From the NCBI RefSeq assembly GCF_900102085.1, contig NZ_FMVM01000005.1, forward strand, positions 124,001 to 188,000: a DNA stretch of 64,000 nt, given 5' to 3'. The notes under the pieces are model-generated. The model was not told the DNA's origin. It did not search any database and saw nothing but the letters and a program-made list of their open reading frames with translations. Each line of letters begins with the position of its first letter. Positions within the stretch are counted from its first letter, which is position 1. Below, piece by piece: positions 29,684-40,244 of this stretch. The stretch comes from Paenibacillus polysaccharolyticus. Lineage in GTDB: Bacteria > Bacillota > Bacilli > Paenibacillales > Paenibacillaceae. Both the position numbers and the translations under genes were made by a program.

Positions 29684-30535
29684 TTACACTTCATTTTGAA
29701 TGATACCGGGACGAGGAGTTACACCAAATTGTTCTGTAAGGGCAAGCAGTTGCTCATCCGTAATCCGCTGCCTGATATCGTGACCTGCAACAAGCATGTA
29801 CACTTGTGCTGCTTTCTCGATGGTCTCAATCAGACCAAACGCTTCGTCAATCGTTGTGCCTGTTCCAAAAATGCCATGCTGCGGCCAGATGACCGCGTGA
29901 TACTCCTGCATTTTCTCCGCCGTTGCGCGGCCGATTTCATTCGAACCGGGCATCATCCAAGGGATGATCCCAACGCCATCTGGAAATACCACCACACATT
30001 CGGTGCACATCTGCCAGAGTGTCTTGGTAAACTTGGCCTCGTCCAGTTCATGGATGAAGGTCATGGCTAGTACATGTGTCGCGTGGTTGTGCATGACAAC
30101 CCGGTGGTTCGGGTCTCTTTTCAAACGTTCAATATGGCTCATAAAATGGGTCGGCAGTTCACTTGTCGGGTTCGCGCCACCGTTCAGTCCCCACAATACC
30201 TCCAGCACCTGTCCATCCGCAGATACACGCAGTACACCCAGATTGCCTTCCGGGTCTGCCAGCACGTTTTTGAAATATTTGCCCGATGCCGTAACGATAA
30301 AATATTGTCCCGCCAGTTCTTGCACGGAAAAGGCAGGTGTGATGGTGCGGATCACATGATGAATGTCAATGTAAGGTGCAACCTCTTCCTCTTTCAGTAG
30401 ATAGCTGACATTACCGCCATTACGCTCATCCCATCCATTTTTCCACATATGCTGCGTAATCTCTGCCATCTCGCGTACAAATGGAATATTGAATCCGGCA
30501 GGTTGCTGTCTTTCGGTCTGAAGGGTCACGTTCAT
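29684..30535 (-). CDS. rhaD: Rhamnulose-1-phosphate aldolase
   Basis: 283 residues of the class II aldolase/adducin family. HNHATH near residue 147 provides zinc-binding histidines; [14 protein letters not shown] near 35 and [23 protein letters not shown] near 225 are characteristic of RhaD. It cleaves L-rhamnulose-1-phosphate to dihydroxyacetone phosphate and L-lactaldehyde in the cytoplasm. AGGAGAGG precedes the ATG by about 6 bases. No other rhamnose gene is in the window, and the gene has its own promoter and terminator, so it is a solitary unit. An inverted repeat over the promoter suggests a dedicated repressor. Confidence 0.92.
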   Translation of the reverse strand: MNVTLQTERQQPAGFNIPFVREMAEITQHMWKNGWDERNGGNVSYLLKEEEVAPYIDIHHVIRTITPAFSVQELAGQYFIVTASGKYFKNVLADPEGNLGVLRVSADGQVLEVLWGLNGGANPTSELPTHFMSHIERLKRDPNHRVVMHNHATHVLAMTFIHELDEAKFTKTLWQMCTECVVVFPDGVGIIPWMMPGSNEIGRATAEKMQEYHAVIWPQHGIFGTGTTIDEAFGLIETIEKAAQVYMLVAGHDIRQRITDEQLLALTEQFGVTPRPGIIQNEV

Positions 30536-30606
30536 TTCTATCCTCTCCTATGTTCAAGTATAAAATGGGGCTGTCACGATCAAATTAAGTTCCTTTTTTC
30601 ACATTC

Positions 30607-30636
30607 ATTATACCTTTGTTTATGTTTGTTAGTCAA
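30607..30636 (-). promoter_or_regulatory. Sigma-A promoter of rhaD
   Basis: Minus strand TTGACT (30631-30636) and TATAAT (30607-30612) with an 18-bp spacer. Confidence 0.8.
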
Positions 30637-30645
30637 TAATAAACA
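30617..30645. promoter_or_regulatory. Inverted repeat over the rhaD -35, operator candidate
   Basis: TGTTTAT (30617-30623) and ATAAACA (30639-30645) are perfect inverted copies 15 bp apart that bracket the -35 and spacer. Further GTTTAT motifs nearby suggest binding of a DeoR- or LacI-type protein. Confidence 0.5.
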
Positions 30646-30707
30646 CAGATTATTATTTTATTTATTTTTGTTTATCTTTATTTTATTGTAAAACGTCGAA
30701 AACAAGC

Positions 30708-30738
30708 AAAAAAATACCCCGCCGTCGCCCGGCAGGGT
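30708..30738 (-). terminator. Minus-strand terminator after repeat copy A
   Basis: CCCTGCCG and CGGCGGGG form an 8-bp stem with a GGCGA loop, followed by TATTTTTTT on the minus strand. It immediately follows the 40-bp repeat. Confidence 0.8.
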
Positions 30739-30778
30739 CAGTCACACATCTATTTAACACGAGAAGGGGTTTACAAGA
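30739..30778 (-). repeat. 40-bp conserved element, copy A (possible small RNA or 3' element)
   Basis: Identical over 40 bp to 33760-33799. Upstream on the minus strand the copies also share TTAAGG and an interrupted CTTCT/TTCAG block. Both copies lead directly into unlike terminator hairpins. Copy A lies between the GNAT gene and rhaD. A ten-codon frame (MITLVNPFSC) starts in this copy, but copy B lacks its ATG. Confidence 0.7.
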
Positions 30779-30868
30779 GTTATCATATCCTTCCCACCTT
30801 AATAGAAGCTGAACGCGAAATAAAAAATGCATGAAAACGACTCAAGATAAGATACCCTAGAACGTTAA

Positions 30869-31408
30869 TCAGCGGGCAGTATTATTTTTCCGTAATCTAT
30901 AGAAAGGCTTCATCACACCTGTTGCTTCATCCCGTCGTTCGTGCATTTGCTCAAATCCCAGTTGGCTCAAAATGTGACATGCCGCTTCATTATCCGGATG
31001 ATGACTTGCCACCAGCGTCGCTACCTCTAATTTGTCAAAAGCATAACGAACAACAGCCTGCGCCGCTTCTTGCGCATAGCCTTGTCCCCAGTAATCCCGA
31101 GTCAGCAGGAAACCAAGCTCATAGATGTTCTCCTCCGGATCATAAGGGCAGAGGCCACAGCAACCGATAAACACGTCTGAATCTTTCTGAAAAAGGGGCC
31201 AGTACTGCACTCCCTCCTGCTTCTCACGCTCGATCTCCTGAGTTAGCCTCGCCTCTACTTCATCTTCGCTCAGAACCTCGTTGCCACGAACCCAACGGGT
31301 CACCTCATGATCACCCCAGAGCGCAAACGCGAGGGCACGATCACCTTCGTCCCATGTCGTAAATACAAGTCGCTGCGTTTCCAATATTTTGGTTTGCTTA
31401 CGGTTCAT
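30869..31408 (-). CDS. GNAT-family N-acetyltransferase (RimJ/RimL type)
   Basis: 179 residues. ETQRLVFTTW near residue 10 is the usual RimJ-type opening. The acetyl-CoA loop region is YWGQGYAQEAAQAVVRYAF near 112-130, and NEAACHILSQLGFEQ near 145 is the usual C-terminal motif. Such enzymes acetylate ribosomal protein N-termini, amino acids or drugs; the substrate is not determinable. GGGAGG stands 10 bases before the ATG. It is a single gene; the 40-bp repeat and a hairpin lie downstream. Confidence 0.88.
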   Translation of the reverse strand: MNRKQTKILETQRLVFTTWDEGDRALAFALWGDHEVTRWVRGNEVLSEDEVEARLTQEIEREKQEGVQYWPLFQKDSDVFIGCCGLCPYDPEENIYELGFLLTRDYWGQGYAQEAAQAVVRYAFDKLEVATLVASHHPDNEAACHILSQLGFEQMHERRDEATGVMKPFYRLRKNNTAR

Positions 31409-31554
31409 ATTCTATCAACCTCCCGAATCCCAGGCACAGTCTCAACGTCCGGTCTATACTATTCCATTAATCGTGTACGGTTCAGAGTAAACTCTCGGGC
31501 CCCAACATTTTATGTAGTTTGATACGCCTTCCCCTGTTTACGACAAGGCTTCAA

Positions 31555-31594
31555 TATGAAAAAGTAACCCCTGCCGACCCGGTCGGCAGAGGTT
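31555..31594 (-). terminator. Terminator of the small beta-rich protein gene
   Basis: On the minus strand AACCTCTGCCGAC pairs with GTCGGCAGGGGTT and is followed by ACTTTTTC. It is 27 bp past the stop. Confidence 0.85.
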
Positions 31595-31620
31595 CATACG
31601 TTCTACTAACATCTGATAGA

Positions 31621-31902
31621 TTACGCCAAAGCAACTTCAATCGTACCGGAAGCAGCACCTCCCTGGTTCGCCAGCAAAGCGAAGACCAGCACCTGACTTG
31701 CGGTAATGCTCAAACTGCTGTTCACCGGAACAATATAAGTGACAACTGGAGCATTTACACGAGTGATGACGAGAGATACCGGAAACGGTCCATTGTTGTT
31801 CACCGTAACACTTGCATTGGTGCCGCCAGACAGGTTTTCATAGTAGGATTTACCCACACCCGCTGGCAGATTGTAGAACTGTAATGGTAAAAGGATGGCC
31901 AT
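31621..31902 (-). CDS. Small beta-strand-rich protein, possible spore or surface structural protein
   Basis: 93 residues, low charge, rich in V/N/S/A/T, with alternating hydrophobic residues that suggest a beta-sandwich (NASVTVNNNGPFPVSLVITR, SLSITASQVLVFALL). There is no signal peptide and no cysteine. AAGGAGGTGA lies 7 bases before the ATG at 31902, an almost perfect site that implies high translation; the longer frame is not needed. The pattern recalls small Firmicute spore appendage or exosporium proteins (DUF3992/Ena-like), but the resemblance is only in style. Own terminator, single gene. Function unknown. Confidence 0.7.
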   Translation of the reverse strand: MAILLPLQFYNLPAGVGKSYYENLSGGTNASVTVNNNGPFPVSLVITRVNAPVVTYIVPVNSSLSITASQVLVFALLANQGGAASGTIEVALA

Positions 31903-32035
31903 CAAAATCACCTCCTTTTTGCTTTGATACGGTATTCTATGTTTCAAATCTAGTAAAGCCACGGTGAATTGACCCTGGTAGAACGTACATTTATAGCTGA
32001 CATACAAGTTTAATAGATAACGTATCCCGCGAAAT

Positions 32036-32070
32036 ACAAAAAAAGCCCCACCGGATGATCCGGCAGAGCT
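32036..32070 (-). terminator. Terminator of the araC-dinB operon
   Basis: On the minus strand AGCTCTGCCGGA pairs with TCCGGTGGGGCT around a 3-base loop and is followed by TTTTTTTG. It is about 18 bp past the dinB-type stop. Confidence 0.87.
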
Positions 32071-32087
32071 GCTTGTCCAAGAACAAA

Positions 32088-32576
32088 CTATGCGTACAGC
32101 ATAAAAAAGTTCAATTCATGGCCTTGTTGTTTGAGGTAATTATAGAGCTGTGAGCGATGGTGGAACACATGTGTGAGCGTTTCGATCTGCCACTGCACCT
32201 GTAGGTGTCCATGCTCTGCGTAGAAAGCTTTGGTAGAGCGGTTCAAAAAGTCCTCTTCGCTGAGACTTGTAATATATGCTTTGTACGCCTCGAAATTGCT
32301 CCATAATGTCTTTTCCAGTTGCTCAATATCCTGGTTTCCAGATAAACGGTTCTCCACTTGACCTACTTCAGCCTCACCTTTCTCTTGCATGATGATAAGA
32401 TCCGAAGCCGTAATCTGAATAAAATGATGCACCAGCTCCACAAGGGAACGCATATTGTCCTGCGGACGATACGCCCAGTCCTCCGGACGAATTAGACGAA
32501 TTAACGAAGCGCCTGTGCGTACGCCTGTTTCCAGTTCCGTTAACAGATGCTCTCGAATTTGCAATGTTCCATTCAT
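32088..32576 (-). CDS. DinB-family protein
   Basis: 162 residues, four-helix bundle type. The putative metal ligands are His near 50 (ELVHHFIQ) and the pair in THVFHHRSQLYNYL near 136-141, as in DinB/YfiT relatives. These are metal-dependent transferases, often using bacillithiol as cofactor in Firmicutes. AAGGAGT precedes the ATG. It lies 32 bp downstream of an AraC-type gene on the same strand and is probably its partner and target. Substrate unknown. Confidence 0.85.
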   Translation of the reverse strand: MNGTLQIREHLLTELETGVRTGASLIRLIRPEDWAYRPQDNMRSLVELVHHFIQITASDLIIMQEKGEAEVGQVENRLSGNQDIEQLEKTLWSNFEAYKAYITSLSEEDFLNRSTKAFYAEHGHLQVQWQIETLTHVFHHRSQLYNYLKQQGHELNFFMLYA

Positions 32577-32608
32577 GATTCATTACTCCTTTGTGATAAG
32601 TCTATGAT

Positions 32609-33571
32609 TCATAGTATAACGGAAGATACGGCTGCATCATTGTACTTTTCGGACAACATCTGTTGCTGCTCCTGAACAGCAACTAGCGGTGTATCACCGT
32701 AAAACTTGCGGAATTGCCTAATCAGATGCGCCTGATCGTAAAATCCATACGTCTGTGCTAGTTCAGCTCCGTCCGTAGCCAAGCCTTTGCGAATGCCATG
32801 CAGCACCTGATGGAAACGAACAATTTCACTAAAACGCTTGGGACTGATGCCCACTTGTTCGGTCATTTTGCGATGCAACTGACGTTCACTGACAGCTTCT
32901 CCCTGGGCAAGGTCTTGTATACTCAAGCGGCCATTATCCTTGAAGATCCGGTAGAGCACATTACGAAGCAAATCCTGATCAGCATGATGATGAATCGGGC
33001 TACTGCGCAGGGTCACTCGGCGGAGGTAAGACTCCATCACCTGCACACGCTGAGCAAAATTCCTCGTTCCCTCCATCTTCAACCTTAGCTCGTCCCATCG
33101 AATTGGCCAGCATTCTTCCAGCGGTATACGTCGGTCTGTAAACAAATCCAGTGACTGACCATGTAAAAAAGGAGCTCCCCCGGGAAAAAAGCGAACCCCA
33201 AACGTATATGCTCCCGTAGTAGGCGCTGTCAACGATAACGGAAAAGCAAAAGGCTGCATGTAATTGCCGCAATAGCTATACGTATACCTTTCTTGCTCTG
33301 GATTATAATCGATCAGGATGTCAGTGCAACCATCTGGTAATACCCGGGCAGAGGCCGGAAATTTCAGCCTTAAGTCATTGACCTTGATGTCCATGTCCAT
33401 TCCATCTATGCCATACTTGCCATCTTCCATATGTTCCCGAGTTCCTGACTCCCAATAACAGGCTACATAAGGCGTAAGCACAGGGGAAGGACTATTCTCT
33501 ATGTAGTATGTACGGGGGTCCATCCCATTCATCTGTACCGGACGATACAATGCGTGCAGACGAGCGTCCAT
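32609..33571 (-). CDS. AraC-family transcriptional regulator (DUF6597-type N-terminus)
   Basis: 320 residues. An N-terminal sensing domain (about 20-190) includes PSPVLTPYVACYWESG, a typical opening of the DUF6597 group. An AraC HTH lies near 210-310 (SIQDLAQGEAVSERQLHRKM and YGFYDQAHLIRQFRKFYG). The ATG at 33571 has CAGGG 6 bases upstream; internal ATGs at codons 14 and 17 are possible alternatives. It is transcribed with the DinB-type gene, which fits regulator-enzyme pairs common in Firmicutes. Confidence 0.85.
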   Translation of the reverse strand: MDARLHALYRPVQMNGMDPRTYYIENSPSPVLTPYVACYWESGTREHMEDGKYGIDGMDMDIKVNDLRLKFPASARVLPDGCTDILIDYNPEQERYTYSYCGNYMQPFAFPLSLTAPTTGAYTFGVRFFPGGAPFLHGQSLDLFTDRRIPLEECWPIRWDELRLKMEGTRNFAQRVQVMESYLRRVTLRSSPIHHHADQDLLRNVLYRIFKDNGRLSIQDLAQGEAVSERQLHRKMTEQVGISPKRFSEIVRFHQVLHGIRKGLATDGAELAQTYGFYDQAHLIRQFRKFYGDTPLVAVQEQQQMLSEKYNDAAVSSVIL

Positions 33572-33720
33572 GCATTTCCCTGCCTTTCCCTTTTATGCGA
33601 AAAAGAGCCTCATCTAATCGGTATCTCCCGGTATCTCTCAATATCTCTTGGTTCACATTATATGATTATGCTCATTCTTCTCTCTCATCATATCATGAGT
33701 ATGATCGCTCAGCTAAACAT

Positions 33721-33759
33721 AAAAAAAGTGCCCTGCTCGGAGGACAATCCGAACAGGGC
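33721..33759 (-). terminator. Minus-strand terminator after repeat copy B
   Basis: GCCCTGTTCGG pairs with CCGAGCAGGGC and is followed by ACTTTTTTT on the minus strand. It immediately follows the 40-bp repeat. Stem sequence differs from that after copy A. Confidence 0.87.
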
Positions 33760-33799
33760 CAGTCACACATCTATTTAACACGAGAAGGGGTTTACAAGA
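33760..33799 (-). repeat. 40-bp conserved element, copy B
   Basis: Exact copy of 30739-30778 in the same orientation relative to its terminator. It lies 120 bp downstream of the lacZ-linked AraC gene. Shared TTAAGG and TTCAG blocks continue upstream on the minus strand at about 33815-33835. Confidence 0.7.
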
Positions 33800-33919
33800 T
33801 TTATATTAATGCCTCAACCTTAAGAGAAACTGAAATCCAGATGAAGAACAGATCAAAAAATGAACGAAGGACAGATGAAAAACAGAAGAAAAATAAGTTA
33901 GGCACTATTACTCGTCTTT

Positions 33920-34756
33920 TCAGCCTAAACCATGCAGTTTGCGAAATTTCTCTGGACTCATGCCCGTATGTCGTTTAAATATCGTACAGAAGTAACTCGC
34001 ATTTTCATACCCTACCCGGTCAGCCACTTCGTAAATTCGGAGCTCCCGCTCACTGAACATCAGCTGTTTGCTACGATTGATTCGTTCCTGGTTGACATAA
34101 AACACAGGTCTGACACGAAGTGCCTTTTGAAACAACCGACATAGATATTGAGGAGATACAACAGCTACATCCGCAAGTTCCTTCAGCGACAAAGGCTGAT
34201 CCAGGTGCTCTGTAATGTAACGTAGCACGGGTTTCAACCGTTCCATCTCGTCGTTATCGTTGTCCGACACAATGAGCAAAGGCTTCAGATCCAGTAGCAA
34301 GGCATACAGGTGTTTGGAACTGTCCCGATCATCGGCAGCATTCATCGCATCCCCCGTGCCTTCCTCCCTTACAAGCAACAGTTCCAAAGCGTTCAGTAGT
34401 TCGGGTTTTCTAAGCTTATATACTCCTGAACTGGTGATTCCCGCATAGGCCAGTAGCTGACTTGCCTCTCGACCCTGAAAGGATACCCACGCCAGTTCCC
34501 AGTGATCCGTAATAGGCCTATACTCATGCGGAATATCGGGGTAGGTGATAAACACCTCCCCTGGGCCAACGATATATTCTTCTTCATCCTCTATAATCAG
34601 CCTGCCTTGTCCCTGAATGACCTGATGAATCTGGTAATCGGGAAAGCCTTCCGGGCGCTCCGTTTCAAATTGATGTTCCCAATACCCAACGGTCGTCATA
34701 TAGACTGGCAGACGTGCGGCTTCGTCTGTTTTACCAAAAAAAATTCGTGTATTCAT
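33920..34756 (-). CDS. AraC-family transcriptional regulator divergent from lacZ
   Basis: 278 residues with this start. An N-terminal cupin sensing domain (PDYQIHQVIQGQGRLIIEDE, GPGEVFITYPDIPHEYRP) is followed by an AraC HTH at the C-terminus (LSLKELADVAVVSPQYLCRLFQK and IYEVADRVGYENASYFCTIFKR). The start is uncertain. The ATG at 34789 has no ribosome binding site. GGAG precedes a GTG at 34765 by 6 bases and the ATG at 34756 by 15. The gene is divergent from lacZ with about 130 bp between start codons and is the natural candidate for its sugar-responsive activator. Confidence 0.85.
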   Translation of the reverse strand: MNTRIFFGKTDEAARLPVYMTTVGYWEHQFETERPEGFPDYQIHQVIQGQGRLIIEDEEEYIVGPGEVFITYPDIPHEYRPITDHWELAWVSFQGREASQLLAYAGITSSGVYKLRKPELLNALELLLVREEGTGDAMNAADDRDSSKHLYALLLDLKPLLIVSDNDNDEMERLKPVLRYITEHLDQPLSLKELADVAVVSPQYLCRLFQKALRVRPVFYVNQERINRSKQLMFSERELRIYEVADRVGYENASYFCTIFKRHTGMSPEKFRKLHGLG

Positions 34757-34787
34757 GCGGTACACCACGCTCTCCAACTTTAGTTTC

Positions 34788-34812
34788 ATATTGTGATATA
34801 TATGGGCAATAT
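34788..34812. promoter_or_regulatory. Inverted repeat in the araC-lacZ intergenic region
   Basis: ATATTG and CAATAT are separated by 13 bp between the divergent genes. The arms are short and AT-rich, so this is a weak operator candidate. A TATACT at 34842-34847 may be the lacZ -10. Confidence 0.35.
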
Positions 34813-34851
34813 TCTTTATTTTCTAAGTACCTGATCAATTCTATACTGTGA

Positions 34852-38025
<3,174 letters not shown>

Positions 38026-38033
38026 CATCAAGC

Positions 38034-38068
38034 AAGCACTGCTGGCGATCTGCCGGCAGTGCTTTTTT
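38034..38068 (+). terminator. Terminator of lacZ
   Basis: AAGCACTGCTGGC pairs with GCCGGCAGTGCTT and is followed by TTTTT, 8 bp after the stop. Confidence 0.92.
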
Positions 38069-38258
38069 GGTTGCATGGTTAGAGTCTTACAGTCTATGTT
38101 GGAAGTTTGTCGCAGGAACATTATAATGATTGGAATATAAGGGGAATCAGATGCTATGAGTGAATTGCACTCACTTGGGATTGCTTTTCACGTGTTTGAT
38201 ATCATCTGCACCACATACTGTCACCGTTAATAGAAGTAATAAAAGACAAAGATTCAGC

Positions 38259-38495
38259 CTACCTAGTGTACCGATCCATATCATCCATCGCAGAATCATG
38301 CATTCGTTTATGATGATCTTCATGCTGGCGAACGTCATTCTTTAACTTGGCCAGAAACCCCCATCCCGTAAAGGCAAGCAACAGTACAGTAATTAATGCA
38401 TACGCAAAGCTATATAAATTCATATAAAAGTTAATGAAAATAGCAGCCAGCATCAAGCCGAGAATCCATAATGTGAACTTTGTACCCTTTCTCAA
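38259..38495 (-). CDS. Small membrane protein with His/Asp-rich tail, TTG start
   Basis: 78 residues. Two hydrophobic segments (about 8-27 and 32-52) are followed by a charged tail KNDVRQHEDHHKRMHDSAMDD. The frame continues upstream to 38579, but GGAGGAGGG (38502-38510) lies a few bases before the TTG at 38495, and a terminator hairpin occupies 38531-38571, so TTG is the likely start. No family recognised. It follows the cohesin-SLH gene but is separated from it by that hairpin. Confidence 0.6.
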   Translation of the reverse strand: MRKGTKFTLWILGLMLAAIFINFYMNLYSFAYALITVLLLAFTGWGFLAKLKNDVRQHEDHHKRMHDSAMDDMDRYTR

Positions 38496-38530
38496 TTCAT
38501 TCCCTCCTCCAAAATCCATATTAACAGAAG

Positions 38531-38571
38531 AAACCAAACCGACAAAGAAAAACTCTATGTCAGTTTGGTTT
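38531..38571 (-). terminator. Terminator of the surface-protein operon
   Basis: AAACCAAAC-GACA pairs with TGTC-GTTTGGTTT (about 13 bp, one G-U) 27 bp past the cohesin-SLH stop. The T tract is short, so termination may be partial. Confidence 0.65.
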
Positions 38572-38597
38572 ATAGGCACTTAAAATTTTAGTTCAAT

Positions 38598-40244
38598 TTA
38601 TTCTAATTCTTTGAACCTTTGAATCATCGTAGCAACTTCTGCTCTGGTTGCAAGACCAGAAGGATTTAGAGTCAGATCAGAATTACCATTCATAATGCCC
38701 TTTGACACAGCCCAATGAATTGACTCTTTGGCAAAGGCCGAAATTTTATCTGCATCTTTGAAGCTAAGAGTTGAAATTTCGCTCTGAAGGTTCAACCCTT
38801 TACTCTCTGCGTATCGATAGAGCATAACCGCAATTTGCTCACGAGTGATTGAAACATTAGGAGCGAATATCCCCTTACCATATCCGTTAACGATTTTGCT
38901 TTCGTTTGCCCAAATAATAGGATTTGAATACCAACGACCACTTTGAACGTCTGAGAACACATCTGCAAATTTAACACTAGGTTGATTGTCCATACGATAT
39001 AGTGCAGTAGCAAGCATTGCACGACTCATGTTCTTTGAGGGTGAAAATTCAGTTTCAGAAGTTCCTGTGAATAGCCCCGCATTATAAACATATCTTGCAG
39101 AAAAATAGAACCAATCGTCATGTGCTATATCTGTAAAAGGAGTCTTTCTTACAAATGTAACAACGACAGTTGTATCACGACTAATCTCTGGAATGGTATA
39201 AATGTCACGACCTATGAATTTTTCGCCGTTGACAATGATATATTCTGTTTCAAATCCTTCATCAGGAATCACTCTGATCGTGGCAGAGGTTGTTGCACGA
39301 ATCGTTTGATTTTCGAAGCCATCAGCAATTTTACCATTCCCACCTTTTACAGAAGCGTTAACCGTATAGTTAAGCTGATGTTTAGGGCCCCCAGAACCAC
39401 TAGAAGCATTAGAACCACCGTTAGAAGCATTAGAATCCTCGTCCGTGATAACCCAACGTTTCGGGCCTACAATTTTCGAATTCTTAAAATTAGAAAATGC
39501 AATCTCAAGCAACTCTATAGCTTTTGAAATTTCCGTATCCAACGCGTTTTCATTCTCAAAAACAGCCTCAGCCTTAGAGATCGCACTTCTTAGATTTTGA
39601 GCGGATTTTGTTGTATACCAAAAGTCTGGATAATATATGACTTTGGGATTATCCGCAATCGTAACTGAAGCAAGATAAGCTTTTGCAGCCTCAATGTCTT
39701 CATATAGTGCAGACTTAGAGATTTCCTTTACACCAGAACCGACCACAATTTGTACATCTTCAAACGGTTCAATTCCCCTCAGACTTGCATCTTTATTCGT
39801 GATGAGAAAGTTACTTAAAGAAAAATCGAACGTTCCGTTATTTCTAGCTTGGAAGACGGCAGTTCCAATATTTTTCATGATTTCATCATCTTTACCGTTG
39901 GCAGTCATATCGAGATATACATAATTGATGTCACCATCGGAATAATTCATTGAAATGTCTTTTTGCATATTGACACTCGTGTTTTTTACAACATAAGAAT
40001 CAAAGTGTAGCTTTCCTTGAAAACCATATACCGGCGCTTTACCCGCACCAGTATATGCAAGACTTAGTTTCACAAATATGTTCTCTCCAACATCAAATGA
40101 AGATTTTGGAGAACCTGAGCTGTCAGTTACTGTGATGTCTACACGATAACCAAGGTCAGCAGCATCGTCTGCCCCGTAGACGTATGATGGTAGAGTAGCT
40201 ACCAGAAGTAGCATGCACAATATCACTTTCAAATGTTTCATCAT
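38598..40244 (-). CDS. Cohesin-like domain protein with C-terminal SLH anchor
   Basis: 548 residues. Signal peptide 1-24; a cohesin-like beta domain about 33-165 (DVGENIFVKLSL, GFQGKLHFDSYVV, GTAVFQARNNGTFDFSLSNF); a helical FIVAR-like segment about 170-255; a Ser/Asn/Gly linker; a bacterial-repeat-type beta domain about 290-365; and three SLH repeats about 370-548. The start overlaps the stop of the dockerin gene as ATGA, so the two are translationally coupled. The natural reading is a wall-bound receptor whose cohesin holds the dockerin of the upstream product. Cohesin assignment rests on fold pattern and context; the pairing is inferred. Confidence 0.8.
   Translation of the reverse strand: MMKHLKVILCMLLLVATLPSYVYGADDAADLGYRVDITVTDSSGSPKSSFDVGENIFVKLSLAYTGAGKAPVYGFQGKLHFDSYVVKNTSVNMQKDISMNYSDGDINYVYLDMTANGKDDEIMKNIGTAVFQARNNGTFDFSLSNFLITNKDASLRGIEPFEDVQIVVGSGVKEISKSALYEDIEAAKAYLASVTIADNPKVIYYPDFWYTTKSAQNLRSAISKAEAVFENENALDTEISKAIELLEIAFSNFKNSKIVGPKRWVITDEDSNASNGGSNASSGSGGPKHQLNYTVNASVKGGNGKIADGFENQTIRATTSATIRVIPDEGFETEYIIVNGEKFIGRDIYTIPEISRDTTVVVTFVRKTPFTDIAHDDWFYFSARYVYNAGLFTGTSETEFSPSKNMSRAMLATALYRMDNQPSVKFADVFSDVQSGRWYSNPIIWANESKIVNGYGKGIFAPNVSITREQIAVMLYRYAESKGLNLQSEISTLSFKDADKISAFAKESIHWAVSKGIMNGNSDLTLNPSGLATRAEVATMIQRFKELE

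Noticed and set aside
30826..30840. CcpA (cre) site
   Set aside because: TGAAAACGACTCAA misses key consensus positions and lies downstream of the GNAT gene, not at a promoter.
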